A stretch of DNA of 64,000 nucleotides, taken from the NCBI RefSeq assembly GCF_000328765.2, contig NC_019954.2, positions 2,090,516 to 2,154,515 of the forward strand, given 5' to 3'. Below are positions 1 to 8,046 of the stretch, in pieces; position 1 is the stretch's first letter; each line of letters starts with the position of its first letter. Position numbers and translations under genes: made by a program. This stretch comes from Tepidanaerobacter acetatoxydans Re1. GTDB taxonomy: Bacteria; Bacillota; Thermosediminibacteria; Thermosediminibacterales; Tepidanaerobacteraceae. The notes under the pieces are model-generated. The model was not told where the DNA came from. It was given only the letters and a program-made list of their open reading frames with translations, and ran no database searches.

Positions 1-1240
1 TGCTTAAAATAACCTTTTGCTGATTTCCACCGGAAAGCCCTTCAATTTCTTGATGTATTGAACTTATCATTATGGAAAATTCCTTAACATTATTCAACGT
101 GAATTCTTCAGCTTTCTTAATATCGATAAACATTCCTTTTTTAAATTTATCCTTTCTGTGAAAGCCTAAAATACTGTTTTCCCAAACCTTCATAGGCAGC
201 ACTAAACCTTGACGATGGCGATCTTCCGGAATAAATGCCACTCCTGAATCTCTTATCTGCTTTATAGACAATCCATGAATTGGCTTGCCGCAAACCTTTA
301 TCTCACCTTGGTAATCTTGTCTAAGGCCGATAATGGCTTCAGCCAATTCTTTTTGGCCATTGCCTTCCACACCGACAATACCATAGATTTCTCCACCACA
401 GACTTCCAGTGAAACACCATTTAAGGAATTCTTCCCGCCGTTACCCTTCATTACTATATTGTGCAGTGAAAGCTTTACATCACTCTTTTCGGCTGCAGCT
501 TTATCAAGTTTCATTAAAACAGGTTTCCCTACCATCATTTTGGCCAATTCTTCTTTTGTCACCGAATCTGCCGAAACAGTGCCTACCGCCTTGCCTCTTC
601 TCAAAACTGTTATATTATCAGCTATATTAAGCACTTCATCCAGCTTATGACTGATAAAAATGATGGTTTTACCTTCTTCTTTTAACCTGCGTAAATTCAC
701 AAAAAGCTCATCAACTTCTTGCGGAGCCAGAACTGCTGTTGGTTCATCCAATACGAGTATATCGGCACCTCTGTACAAAACCTTGATTATCTCCACTCGC
801 TGTGCATGGCCTACCGAAATATTTTCTAACTTCGCATCAAGGTCCAAGTTAAAATTGTACAAGTCTAGAAGCTTTTTAATGGTTTGTCTGCAAGTTTTTT
901 TATCAATTGCAACGCCTTTCTTTTTTTCAGCTCCGAGAATAATATTTTCCAAAACTGTAAAACGGTCAATTAACATAAAATGTTGGTGCACCATGCCTAT
1001 CTTAAGTTCAATAGCCTTATTAGGCGAAGAGATTCTTTCTTTTTTCCCAAAAATATAAATTTCACCTTCATCTGGTTGGTAAAGGCCTGCCAAGATTTTC
1101 ATCAGAGTGCTTTTGCCCGCACCATTTTCACCTACAATAGCATGGATTTCGCCTTTTTGTATTTGCAAATTTATTCTGTCATTTGCCACAATTCCGGGAA
1201 AGCGCTTAGTTATATTCTTTAAAACAACGGCTTCTTCCAA
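1..1240 (-). CDS. ABC transporter ATP-binding protein, BMP/simple-sugar family (partial, runs off window)
   Basis: ATPase of a nucleoside or simple-sugar importer, acting at the inner face of the membrane with the binding protein encoded just upstream. The minus-strand frame gives about 413 residues of a tandem two-domain ATPase (family usually about 500). Domain 1 shows Walker A GENGAGKST near residue 38, a Q-loop (VHQHF) and Walker B LVLDEPTA. Its signature motif is weak (NISVGHAQR). Domain 2 reaches its LSGGNQQKV signature at the window edge, so only the C-terminus is missing. The start is TTG at 1240, preceded by GGGAGGGAG about 9 nt upstream; there is no ATG. YufO/NupO and RbsA-type proteins share this architecture. 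The BMP-family neighbour favours nucleoside or purine uptake, which is inference. Confidence 0.9.
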   Translation of the reverse strand, partial: MEEAVVLKNITKRFPGIVANDRINLQIQKGEIHAIVGENGAGKSTLMKILAGLYQPDEGEIYIFGKKERISSPNKAIELKIGMVHQHFMLIDRFTVLENIILGAEKKKGVAIDKKTCRQTIKKLLDLYNFNLDLDAKLENISVGHAQRVEIIKVLYRGADILVLDEPTAVLAPQEVDELFVNLRRLKEEGKTIIFISHKLDEVLNIADNITVLRRGKAVGTVSADSVTKEELAKMMVGKPVLMKLDKAAAEKSDVKLSLHNIVMKGNGGKNSLNGVSLEVCGGEIYGIVGVEGNGQKELAEAIIGLRQDYQGEIKVCGKPIHGLSIKQIRDSGVAFIPEDRHRQGLVLPMKVWENSILGFHRKDKFKKGMFIDIKKAEEFTLNNVKEFSIMISSIHQEIEGLSGGNQQKVILS

Positions 1241-1278
1241 AATTTCTCCCTCCCTTGGGGTTCTTTCAATAATAACAA

Positions 1279-1305
1279 CGGGGTGACCGAATAAGAGTCA
1301 CCCCG
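1279..1305 (-). promoter_or_regulatory. intercistronic stem-loop between binding protein and ATPase genes
   Basis: Perfect 9-bp inverted repeat (CGGGGTGAC at 1279-1287 with GTCACCCCG at 1297-1305, 9-nt loop) in the 74-nt gap between the two ABC genes. A mixed T/A stretch follows on the minus strand. Such hairpins commonly protect the upstream mRNA or attenuate, giving more binding protein than ATPase. That role is inferred. Confidence 0.6.
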
Positions 1306-1314
1306 CAGCATTGT

Positions 1315-2412
1315 TTACTTTAAAGTCTTCAAAAATTCTTCATATTCGTTTTTGTCCGCGGGTACCTTTATTTCGCCATTTACAACCTTTTCCTTAAGCT
1401 CTTCCAGTTTCGGCTGTATATCACTAATGAGGTCCTTATTAAAATCATTCACCGCATAGCCTACACCGTCATCGTCAAGCCCAAACACTCTGTATCCACC
1501 TTCGAAGCGGCCTTCAATAAAATCCTTTATAGTTTCATACACTGAATTATCAACCCGCTTTAGCATGCTTGTCAGTATATAAGGTTTTTGCTCATCGGTT
1601 GCAGTTAAAGACTGATCCGAGTCTACGCCAATGGCCCACACTTTATTGGCTGCCGCCGCTTCCAGCATGCCGACGCCCGAGGCCCCTGAAGCATGGTAAA
1701 TTACATCAGTACCAGCTTTAATCTGCTTTAATGCTAATTCCTTAGCTTTTACCGGATCCTTAAAAGCTTCGCCGGTAGTTCCTACATAGTCCGAAAAGGT
1801 TTCAATAGCAGGATTTACATATTTTGCCCCTGCTAAATAACCGTATTCAAATCGCTCAATAAGAGGTGATTTCATACCGCCGATGAAACCAACCTTGCCA
1901 TTTTTTGATTTCAGCGCCGCCGCTGCACCAACCAAGAAAGAACCTTCATGTTCTTTAAATAATAGGCATGAAATGTTAGAGCTGCTATCAATATCTTCCA
2001 CAGCCCCATCAATGAGGCCGAATTTTACATCAGGGAATTCTTCGGCAACTTTTGCAATATGGTCTGTAAACATAAACCCGACACCAAAAATCAAGTCATA
2101 GCCGTCCTCGGCCAAAAGTCTCAAAAGCTGCTCTCGGTCCTCACCGCCGCTTGAAGGTTCCAAATCAGTAACTTCTAAACCAAACTCCTGTTCTGCCCGC
2201 TTCAATCCGGCATAAGCACTATCATTAAATGAGAGATCACCGCGGCCGCCAATATCATATACTAAACCGACTTTAATCTTCTTCTCTTCAGGCTTCTGCT
2301 CTTGCTGCTCTTTTTCCTCTTTTGGAGGCTCAGCCTTTTGACCACAGCCGGTCATAAGACCTAAAACCAGCAGAACAACCAAGCTTAAAGCTAATAACTT
2401 GCGAATCTTCAC
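1315..2412 (-). CDS. BMP-family ABC transporter substrate-binding lipoprotein
   Basis: Extracytoplasmic ligand-binding protein of a nucleoside/purine-type ABC importer, tethered to the membrane by lipid. The 365-residue product has a positively charged N-terminus, a hydrophobic core and a lipobox LMTGC with Cys23. A Glu/Lys/Gln-rich linker follows, then the Bmp/PnrA fold (KVGLVYDIGGRGDLSFND near residue 47). BMP-family motifs such as GFIGGMKSPLIERFEYGY are visible, and the length is normal. The start is GTG with GGGGGG 8 nt upstream. It is the first gene of the operon, followed after a hairpin by the ATPase; permease genes should lie beyond the window. The family is clear, the ligand is not. 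Confidence 0.92.
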   Translation of the reverse strand: MKIRKLLALSLVVLLVLGLMTGCGQKAEPPKEEKEQQEQKPEEKKIKVGLVYDIGGRGDLSFNDSAYAGLKRAEQEFGLEVTDLEPSSGGEDREQLLRLLAEDGYDLIFGVGFMFTDHIAKVAEEFPDVKFGLIDGAVEDIDSSSNISCLLFKEHEGSFLVGAAAALKSKNGKVGFIGGMKSPLIERFEYGYLAGAKYVNPAIETFSDYVGTTGEAFKDPVKAKELALKQIKAGTDVIYHASGASGVGMLEAAAANKVWAIGVDSDQSLTATDEQKPYILTSMLKRVDNSVYETIKDFIEGRFEGGYRVFGLDDDGVGYAVNDFNKDLISDIQPKLEELKEKVVNGEIKVPADKNEYEEFLKTLK

Positions 2413-2506
2413 TCAAAATTCCCCCCGTAATTTTTTGTAAATCCTTTATAAATAAGTAGGCATCCATATTATGTAAATGACCATGCCCCCTTTCTTATAT
2501 TAAAAG

Positions 2507-2555
2507 TCTGACATCTGACATTTATATTTTAACAATTTTCAGTTGACTCTGTCAA
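2507..2555 (-). promoter_or_regulatory. sigma-A-type promoter and direct-repeat operator upstream of the BMP operon
   Basis: On the minus strand, TTGACA (2550-2555) and TAAAAT (2526-2531) are separated by 18 bp. Immediately downstream of the -10 box lie two adjacent copies of TCTGACA (plus-strand reading, 2507-2513 and 2514-2520) at the expected start site. They look like a repressor site, but no regulator gene is adjacent. Confidence 0.55.
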
Positions 2556-2648
2556 GATGTATTTTCACATTGATATCAAAATTCAAAAGCGTTCCGCTGA
2601 TTTACATTTACATGATGAACGAAACGCCATTTTTAAGTATTTATCATT

Positions 2649-2822
2649 TTAAATTATCGTATGCCTTACTCCTAAATATACTTCTTGAACGGCTGGATTT
2701 GCCAAGATGCCTTTGCCGCAGCCTTGTAGAGCCACACGGCCCGTTTCCAAAACATATGCTTTATCGGCTATCTCTAAAGCCTTTTTAGCATTTTGCTCTG
2801 CCAATAGAATGGTAGTTTTTTG
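2649..2822 (-). pseudogene. livF remnant: C-terminal end of a branched-chain amino acid ABC ATPase
   Basis: An open stretch of about 57 codons ending in TAA at 2649 reads KTTILLAEQNAKKALEIAD, then AYVLETGRV, then NPAVQEVYLG. This is the conserved C-terminal tail of LivF-type branched-chain amino acid ATPases (TTILLVEQN...YVLETGR...YLG). There is no start codon, Walker A or signature motif, and the upstream frame is lost within a few codons, where the sequence runs into the end of the DAP dehydrogenase gene. No other liv gene is nearby. It is a decayed fragment left by deletion or rearrangement. Confidence 0.75.
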
Positions 2823-2887
2823 AGCTTTGCTGCTTATAGGCTTTGTTTATTTCTTCTCTTCCATCCTTTAAACTGCTAACAACATCA

Positions 2888-3793
2888 TCATAGCAACTTG
2901 AGAATAATTTCCTCTTTTTTACCATGTAGGTAATCTATGGGAGGAATCTCCGCTAAAGTATAAGCTCCCGGCTTTTGCTTAAGGCTGGCTCGGGCTGCAG
3001 ATACCATAACTTGTGCCGTAGCCGCCGGATTAGTAACTTGCATAATAAACTCCATGCGCTGGTTATGCGTTCTCCCTGATACCCCTTTGCGCTCAATATG
3101 GACGCCATGCCCCATGTCTATAAGGTTTTCTATATCATCAACATTATAAACAATAGTCGTATCGTGCTTAAAATAAGAATCATTCTTAATAGCTTCTTCA
3201 ATTTTTTTAAAATCATAGTCTGGCTTTATCTTTACATAAACCAAACGTTTATGAATACCGTTTCCTTCCGGTATCGTCAGCGAAACCGCATCAGCCACCC
3301 CCTCAACTGCTTTAGCAGCCACCGTATGTCCCATACTCATCCCGGGCCCGTAGTTAGTATATGTTATGCCTTTTGGAGCTATAGTCTGCATTATGGTTCT
3401 AACTACCGAATTGGTTCCCGGGTCCCAACCGGCGGAAATTATCGCCACTGCATCATGAGCTTTTGCTACTAAGGTCAATTCCTCTCTAAGCCTAATAATG
3501 GAATCACCATGTATGTCAAAAGCATCAACAGTATTTATCCCCCTTTCAAGATAATACGGGGCTATCTGAGGTACACATCGGCTATCTACCGCAAGAATTG
3601 CAATATCAACTTTATCCAATTTTTCTACATTGGATGTTACTGGAAAATTATGAAATTTGCCTTTCATGCATTCAACTTTTTTTGGAACTTCGACTATGCC
3701 TGCAACCTCCATATCAGGGCTTTCAATGACAGCTCCCATAACTTCTTTACCTACATTTCCAAAGCCAATTATTGCAACTTTTACTCTCTGCAT
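2888..3793 (-). CDS. ddh: meso-diaminopimelate dehydrogenase
   Basis: NADPH-dependent interconversion of meso-2,6-diaminopimelate and L-tetrahydrodipicolinate, the one-step branch of lysine and cell-wall DAP synthesis. The 301-residue product starts with a Rossmann nucleotide-binding motif (IIGFGNVGKEV, residues 9-19). Family motifs follow: NTVDAFDIH, AIISAGWDPGTNS and the substrate-loop segment GPGMSMGHTVAAKAVEGV. The length is slightly short of the usual 320 or so. The start ATG lies 12 nt after GGAGG. It appears monocistronic, with the livF remnant downstream. A broader amino-acid dehydrogenase specificity cannot be excluded from sequence alone, but the match to the DAP-DH family is good along its length. 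Confidence 0.88.
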   Translation of the reverse strand: MQRVKVAIIGFGNVGKEVMGAVIESPDMEVAGIVEVPKKVECMKGKFHNFPVTSNVEKLDKVDIAILAVDSRCVPQIAPYYLERGINTVDAFDIHGDSIIRLREELTLVAKAHDAVAIISAGWDPGTNSVVRTIMQTIAPKGITYTNYGPGMSMGHTVAAKAVEGVADAVSLTIPEGNGIHKRLVYVKIKPDYDFKKIEEAIKNDSYFKHDTTIVYNVDDIENLIDMGHGVHIERKGVSGRTHNQRMEFIMQVTNPAATAQVMVSAARASLKQKPGAYTLAEIPPIDYLHGKKEEIILKLL

Positions 3794-4257
3794 AAATAAA
3801 ATTGTCCTCCTCTCCTACTACAAATGAGTAGTTTTCTGTATATTGTAGTCATGCAAAAATAGTGCCAATATAGTTATAAGCGACAATCATGAGATCAATT
3901 CATTGAGTAAGCCTTATATGTGCAAGATTTGATGAAATAAATTTTTCAAAGTTTGATAAATTTTTTATAATCTCATTACGTTAAATTGGTTCGTAAAATC
4001 GAACTCATTTTATATAAGAATTCATATAAAGCCTATTTATACTGGATTATAAGCTGGTTTGATATATCAAACTCTTTATTCTGGAATACCAAACTCATTT
4101 GATAGGCAAGTTCGACTAATAAAAATAGGTAAAAGATACAAAGTCGATTCTACTTTAGAAAACATCTCCGACGAAAATAGCAACTCCTTAGGAAAGTTTC
4201 ACGGCAAAATCAAAGTTGGAATTTGCAGCATTTAAGTTTTGTAATAATTGACTTTGT
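3794..4257. other. AT-rich intergenic region with TTTGAT-type palindromes
   Basis: No gene is seen in 464 bp. There is a perfect 16-bp palindrome GTTTGATATATCAAAC at 4057-4072, the palindrome TCAAAGTTTGA at 3946-3956, and further TTTGAT copies around 3928 and 4098. The spacing suggests repeated regulator sites upstream of ddh, but no known consensus was recognised. Confidence 0.4.
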
Positions 4258-4980
4258 TTATAATATAGAAACTGAAAGCAAGGTTTCCTCACTTTCACCG
4301 GCCGATGCTACCACTGCCCCTTCAGGGTCGGCAATAAGACTGTTGCCTAAGCTTATCATCCCCAAATGTGAGCCGATGAAATTTGCAAGCAGTATGTGAA
4401 CACCATTTTCTACTGCTCGCGTTATGGGAATGGCACGATTTTTTTCCAGCTTCCATCTAGCTTCTTTAGGATTATAAAAATGCGCTGAAAGTATATAAAT
4501 AAAGCTTGCTCCACCATTAACTAATTCTGCAGCAAGGTTAGGGTAGTTTTGATCCCGACATATCATGGCACCGATTTTTTTGCCATTGTAATCGAATATC
4601 AGCGGATCTTTTTTACCCGGCTCGAAATACTCCAATTCTGCATTTGTTGGATACTTTTTATCATATGTATAAATGTTTCCACAGGGTAAAAATACCGAGG
4701 TACTGTTATAAAGTTTATCACTTTTTTTATAGGGATGGCCAATAATGGCCGCAGTATTAAAGCCCTCACAAGTTTCCCTGATCTGTGAAAGAGCCTCACT
4801 TACCATATCATTCATATTCTTATTTGTTAGAACTTCTACTGTATATCCCGTAAGTGCCATTTCAGGAAATCCGACAATATCAATGTTTTGTCCGGCAGCT
4901 TGTTCTATAAATTCTATAATCTTTTTCAAATTCACATCAAGTTTTTCTGAAACGGCCATCTGACAAATTCCGAGTTTCAT
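4258..4980 (-). CDS. carbon-nitrogen hydrolase (nitrilase superfamily amidase)
   Basis: Hydrolyses a non-peptide C-N bond, probably an amide. The 240-residue product carries the nitrilase-superfamily Glu-Lys-Cys triad: Glu in GFPEMALTGY (about residue 47), Lys in YDKKYPTN (about 112) and Cys in GAMICRDQNYP (about 146). Substrate unknown. An upstream in-frame ATG at 5013 is possible, but ATG 4980 (MKLGICQMAV) is preferred because GAGGGG lies 8 nt before it and family members begin at this point. The gene is divergent from the agr-like operon, so both may share regulation from the 4981-5375 region. No pathway partner is adjacent. Confidence 0.85.
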   Translation of the reverse strand: MKLGICQMAVSEKLDVNLKKIIEFIEQAAGQNIDIVGFPEMALTGYTVEVLTNKNMNDMVSEALSQIRETCEGFNTAAIIGHPYKKSDKLYNSTSVFLPCGNIYTYDKKYPTNAELEYFEPGKKDPLIFDYNGKKIGAMICRDQNYPNLAAELVNGGASFIYILSAHFYNPKEARWKLEKNRAIPITRAVENGVHILLANFIGSHLGMISLGNSLIADPEGAVVASAGESEETLLSVSIL

Positions 4981-5060
4981 CACATACACCCCTCTATCAA
5001 AAATTACATTCACATTTATTATAGCTTATATTTTTCATTCACTCAAAAGTTCCTTTGAAA

Positions 5061-5172
5061 ATACAGCCGCTCATACCCAAAATTCTGCCAGTTGTACCTT
5101 TAAAAACGTCAGTTGTACCTTGTAGGCAGGAAAAATGAAAATATTGCAGAAAATATTTACGATAAGTAAATT
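5061..5172 (+). promoter_or_regulatory. LytTR-regulated promoter of the agr-like operon (three 21-bp-spaced half-sites)
   Basis: Three 10-bp half-sites lie in register: CGCTCATACC (5068), CAGTTGTACC (5089) and CAGTTGTACC (5110), each 21 bp apart. This is the geometry bound by LytTR-family regulators such as AgrA and VirR. A fixed GCAGG follows at 5126. A promoter-like TTGCAG (5144-5149), 17 bp and TAAATT (5167-5172) lie downstream. The same arrangement recurs before the signal-peptide gene at 8047-8098, so the regulator at 7312 is the likely binder. Confidence 0.7.
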
Positions 5173-5209
5173 ATTTAAGCCAGAAAGAGGAAAATCGCAG
5201 TTAGTTTAG

Positions 5210-5250
5210 AATATTTTTATAAGCAGGTAAATACTGCTTATAAAAATATT
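5210..5250 (+). promoter_or_regulatory. long AU-rich leader hairpin of the agr-like operon
   Basis: Perfect 17-bp inverted repeat (5210-5226 with 5234-5250, 7-nt loop GTAAATA) between the predicted promoter and the first gene. No T-run follows, so it is not a typical terminator. It may control mRNA stability or translation of the 5' leader; this is inferred. Confidence 0.5.
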
Positions 5251-5375
5251 TCTATGACTAGGGGATCTCCTCATCTGGTATTACTCAAACCAACAAAAAA
5301 TCTCCTTAAATCGAAAAAACGCAAAAAAACAATTGCCGGGAAGGGATGCCCTCTGAAAAGAAGGGAGTAATTTAA

Positions 5376-5849
5376 ATGTTTCCCATACCCTGGTATGTAG
5401 TGATTTTTGAATCTATACCCGAAGCCTTATTGTTACAAATCTTAACCATAAAACTCATGAACAAAAAAAAGGTTTCTTTCTGCAAGCTTCTTAAAGTATC
5501 GATGTTGTATGGTGTGGCTGCATTTTTCATTAGAAATATTGCCTTCCATTTGGGACAGCATTTTTTATTCAGCTTGCACACAATTTTGTTGATCTTAGTC
5601 TTGGCCCTGTTGTTTGATTTAATACATAAAATTAAGTTTAGTCGTAGTTTTATTCCACTATTCATCGTATCAGTGCTGTTTGGATTAATTCAATATACAT
5701 TTGTATTGATTATATTTAATTTATATAAGTTGAATATCTATACTTTTCAAGAAAGCCCTTGGCTTAATATTACTCTATTTATTCCTGTCGCTGGAATTAC
5801 GTACTCAATTGTATGCATTTACACAAAATATGCAGGTGAGATAAGGTGA
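5376..5849 (+). CDS. polytopic membrane protein upstream of the GHKL sensor kinase
   Basis: Integral membrane protein of 157 residues with about five hydrophobic segments (roughly residues 5-25, 45-62, 66-82, 91-115 and 128-150) and no catalytic motif. Its stop overlaps the kinase start (GTGA), which indicates translational coupling. The kinase itself has only two predicted membrane spans, whereas staphylococcal AgrC has a multi-span sensor fused to its kinase. The position and coupling suggest this protein supplies the missing sensor part or partners with it; that is inference. The ribosome-binding site GGGAGT lies 10 nt before the ATG. No family was recognised with confidence. Confidence 0.75.
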   Translation: MFPIPWYVVIFESIPEALLLQILTIKLMNKKKVSFCKLLKVSMLYGVAAFFIRNIAFHLGQHFLFSLHTILLILVLALLFDLIHKIKFSRSFIPLFIVSVLFGLIQYTFVLIIFNLYKLNIYTFQESPWLNITLFIPVAGITYSIVCIYTKYAGEIR

Positions 5850-6748
5850 ACAGAAAAAATCTTGTAATAATTTTTACTTTAACCTTTCAGTTAATGGTAA
5901 TTTTGATGCTGAATCAGGTGATGTTTGCAACGGATGCCCAACTATATTATAAAAGTCTGCCTTTTATAATAGTTTCTTTCATAATAATGATTTTGAGCCT
6001 TTATTTCGCATTAAAATATATTGAGTATTATTCAAAAAAAGAGGTGGAATACGAATCTGTGAATTCATATTTGAAAGAAATTGAAGAATTGCTTAATACA
6101 TTAAGAAGCGAAAGACATCAGCATTCCCAGCACATTCAAACCATACAGGCCATGATATACACAGAAGAATATGAGGAACTTAAACAATATGTCAATGGTA
6201 TAGCCGGAAATTATCGGAACACCAGCGAATTACTGCGCTTAGGAGACTTGGGGTTAACCGCTGTTTTAAATATCAAAATGGAAACCGCCAAAAGAAATAA
6301 TATAAATTTTTATGTAAAATCAAATGGAAATAAAATAAGAAACCTCAAAATGAGTTCATGGGAACTAAGCACAGTTATAGGCAATGTATTGGACAATGCG
6401 ATAGAAGCCGTTATGGAAAAAACCGGTGAGCGAAATATAAATCTTGAGCTGCAGGAGGATGAAGAAAATTACATCTTTAAGATTTCAAATAACGGCGTGA
6501 CGATTAAAGAATCTGATATGTATAAAATTTATGATGCCGGTTTTAGTACAAAACATAAAGACGCAAGAGGTTTTGGCCTTTATGTAGTAAAAAAGATAAT
6601 AGATAAATACTGCGGCAAAATCTCTTTGTCAATATATGACGGTTTAACAACCTTTACTATATATCTTCCAAAAAAGGGTGGTGAAATTGGTGCTTCGGAG
6701 TTGTTCTCAAAAGTTGTCACAGATAATAATTTCAGAACTGGGATATGA
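5846..6748 (+). CDS. GHKL-domain sensor histidine kinase, AgrC-like
   Basis: Membrane histidine kinase predicted to sense the peptide signal made by this locus and phosphorylate the LytTR regulator. The 300-residue product has two N-terminal transmembrane segments (about 7-27 and 38-57), then a helical dimerisation part with the likely phosphoacceptor H91 in the sequence ERHQHSQHI. A GHKL ATPase follows, with N-box NVLDNAIEAV near residue 178 and G-box RGFGLYVVKKI near 242. It starts with GTG overlapping the preceding stop by 4 nt, and its end overlaps agrB by about 70 nt. The catalytic half is typical of AgrC-type kinases; the short sensor region is unusual. Confidence 0.88.
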   Translation: MNRKNLVIIFTLTFQLMVILMLNQVMFATDAQLYYKSLPFIIVSFIIMILSLYFALKYIEYYSKKEVEYESVNSYLKEIEELLNTLRSERHQHSQHIQTIQAMIYTEEYEELKQYVNGIAGNYRNTSELLRLGDLGLTAVLNIKMETAKRNNINFYVKSNGNKIRNLKMSSWELSTVIGNVLDNAIEAVMEKTGERNINLELQEDEENYIFKISNNGVTIKESDMYKIYDAGFSTKHKDARGFGLYVVKKIIDKYCGKISLSIYDGLTTFTIYLPKKGGEIGASELFSKVVTDNNFRTGI

Positions 6749-7286
6749 AAAATATGACAAAGAAATATTGGAATATGGATTTGAAATTATGCTGGGTATG
6801 ACCTTTAAATTTTTTTCAATCCTTACTGTTTCTTTGGTTTTACATACCCTCCCTGAAACAATGTTAAGTCTTTTTGCCTTTGCTTCAATCAGAAATTTTG
6901 CCGGAGGTGCTCATCTTAAAACCTATGCATCATGCTATGCAACAGGTGTTTGTATGTTCGCTTTAAATGGTTTGATAATTAAATATATATCTTTTGACAC
7001 AAATCACCTTATAATTGTAAGTGATATTTTTTTCATTATAAGCCTTTTCATCACTTTAAAATGGGTACCTGCAGGAACAGAAAAAAAGGTTGTCTCGGAT
7101 TTATGCACCAGACAAAAACTTAAAGGAATCACAATAATAATATTAGGTGTATTATTTATTCTTACTCATATGTTTTACTTTATTGGCAATTACAATCTGT
7201 TAAAGGCTATTTTCTTTGGAGTATTAGAAGGAATGCTGTTTGTTACCCCGTTGGGGTATAAAATACTAAGGATTTCATATCACTGA
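6678..7286 (+). CDS. agrB: AgrB-family membrane endopeptidase (autoinducer processing)
   Basis: Membrane cysteine endopeptidase that cuts the C-terminal tail from an AgrD-type precursor and forms the cyclic peptide. The 202-residue product has the family signature RNFAGGAHLKTYASCY. Catalytic H79 and C86 are seven residues apart, matching the AgrB H77/C84 pair. About five hydrophobic segments and the N-terminal LEYGFEIML element are also visible. The exact start is uncertain because it overlaps the end of the kinase gene: GTG at 6678 or 6681, or the TTG/GTG codons just after, all follow a weak GGGTGG. It lies in an operon with kinase and regulator; the peptide gene is last and has its own promoter. 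Confidence 0.93.
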   Translation: MVKLVLRSCSQKLSQIIISELGYEKYDKEILEYGFEIMLGMTFKFFSILTVSLVLHTLPETMLSLFAFASIRNFAGGAHLKTYASCYATGVCMFALNGLIIKYISFDTNHLIIVSDIFFIISLFITLKWVPAGTEKKVVSDLCTRQKLKGITIIILGVLFILTHMFYFIGNYNLLKAIFFGVLEGMLFVTPLGYKILRISYH

Positions 7287-7311
7287 ATTTTAGAAAGGTA
7301 AGGGTTGATGC

Positions 7312-8028
7312 ATGGCAAATATACTTGTTTGTGAAGATGAAAAAAATACTTTGGCTATGATTTGCAAGCTTTTAAAGGGGAACTCTCTTGTTGAAGAAAT
7401 TTTCCCTGCATCTTGCGGAAATGAAGCAGTTGAAATCATAAAAAAACAGTCTCCTCATATCTTGCTTTTAGACATCGACTTGCCCGATATTGATGGGATT
7501 GAAGTTGCCAAAATCGCCAACACTTTCGACCCTGATACTTCCATAGTCTTTATTACGGGATATCCTGATTATGCACATGAATCTTTTATAGTTCATCCAT
7601 ATGATTACATACTAAAGCCTATCGACATTGAAAGATTCAATCAAACTATCAACAATCTCATAGTCAAACGTGAATCCAGCATGTTAGACAACAAACTAAA
7701 AATCGCTGAAATATTTCCTGTTAGAATTAAAAACAAAATACTCTTTTTAAACATAAAAGATATCATATTTATTGAAAAAAACGGCAAAGACACCACCATA
7801 CACACCAGAAAAGGCCCATTTATGTGTAATGAAAACCTTAAGGACATCGAATCTGAATTAAACAGCCATTTTTACAGAACACATAAATCTTATATCGTAA
7901 ACATCGGTATGGTTGAATGTATCGAGAGCTTAGGCGACTCATATGAAATAAGTTTTTACGGCTATGACAAAAAGGCTTATATGAGTAAAGGAAAATATCT
8001 GTTTATCAAAGACAAAATATCTGTCTAA
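7312..8028 (+). CDS. LytTR-family response regulator, AgrA-like
   Basis: DNA-binding response regulator of the peptide quorum-sensing circuit. The 238-residue product has a receiver domain (about 1-120) with acidic pocket CEDE, phosphoacceptor D54 in LLLDIDLPDIDG and the conserved Lys in YILKPID. A LytTR DNA-binding domain follows (about 135-238: IFIEKNGKDTTIHT, FYRTHKSYIVN). LytTR proteins bind direct repeats with about 21-bp periodicity, which is what is found upstream of this operon (5068-5119) and of the peptide gene (8047-8098), suggesting autoinduction. The AGGTAAGG-type ribosome-binding site is moderate, and the gene is 25 nt after agrB. Confidence 0.92.
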   Translation: MANILVCEDEKNTLAMICKLLKGNSLVEEIFPASCGNEAVEIIKKQSPHILLLDIDLPDIDGIEVAKIANTFDPDTSIVFITGYPDYAHESFIVHPYDYILKPIDIERFNQTINNLIVKRESSMLDNKLKIAEIFPVRIKNKILFLNIKDIIFIEKNGKDTTIHTRKGPFMCNENLKDIESELNSHFYRTHKSYIVNIGMVECIESLGDSYEISFYGYDKKAYMSKGKYLFIKDKISV

Positions 8029-8046
8029 TTTATAATCATATTCTGC

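Noticed and set aside
409-1222. Several plus-strand open frames across the first 1.2 kb
   Set aside because: They are antisense to the ABC ATPase, which has all family motifs and a ribosome-binding site.
2543-2788. Plus-strand frame over the region upstream of the BMP gene
   Set aside because: It covers the BMP promoter and the antisense of the livF remnant; no protein-like pattern or ribosome-binding site.
5372-5665. Minus-strand frame opposite the agr-locus membrane protein
   Set aside because: Shadow of the plus-strand gene; lysine/asparagine-rich chance translation with no start signal.
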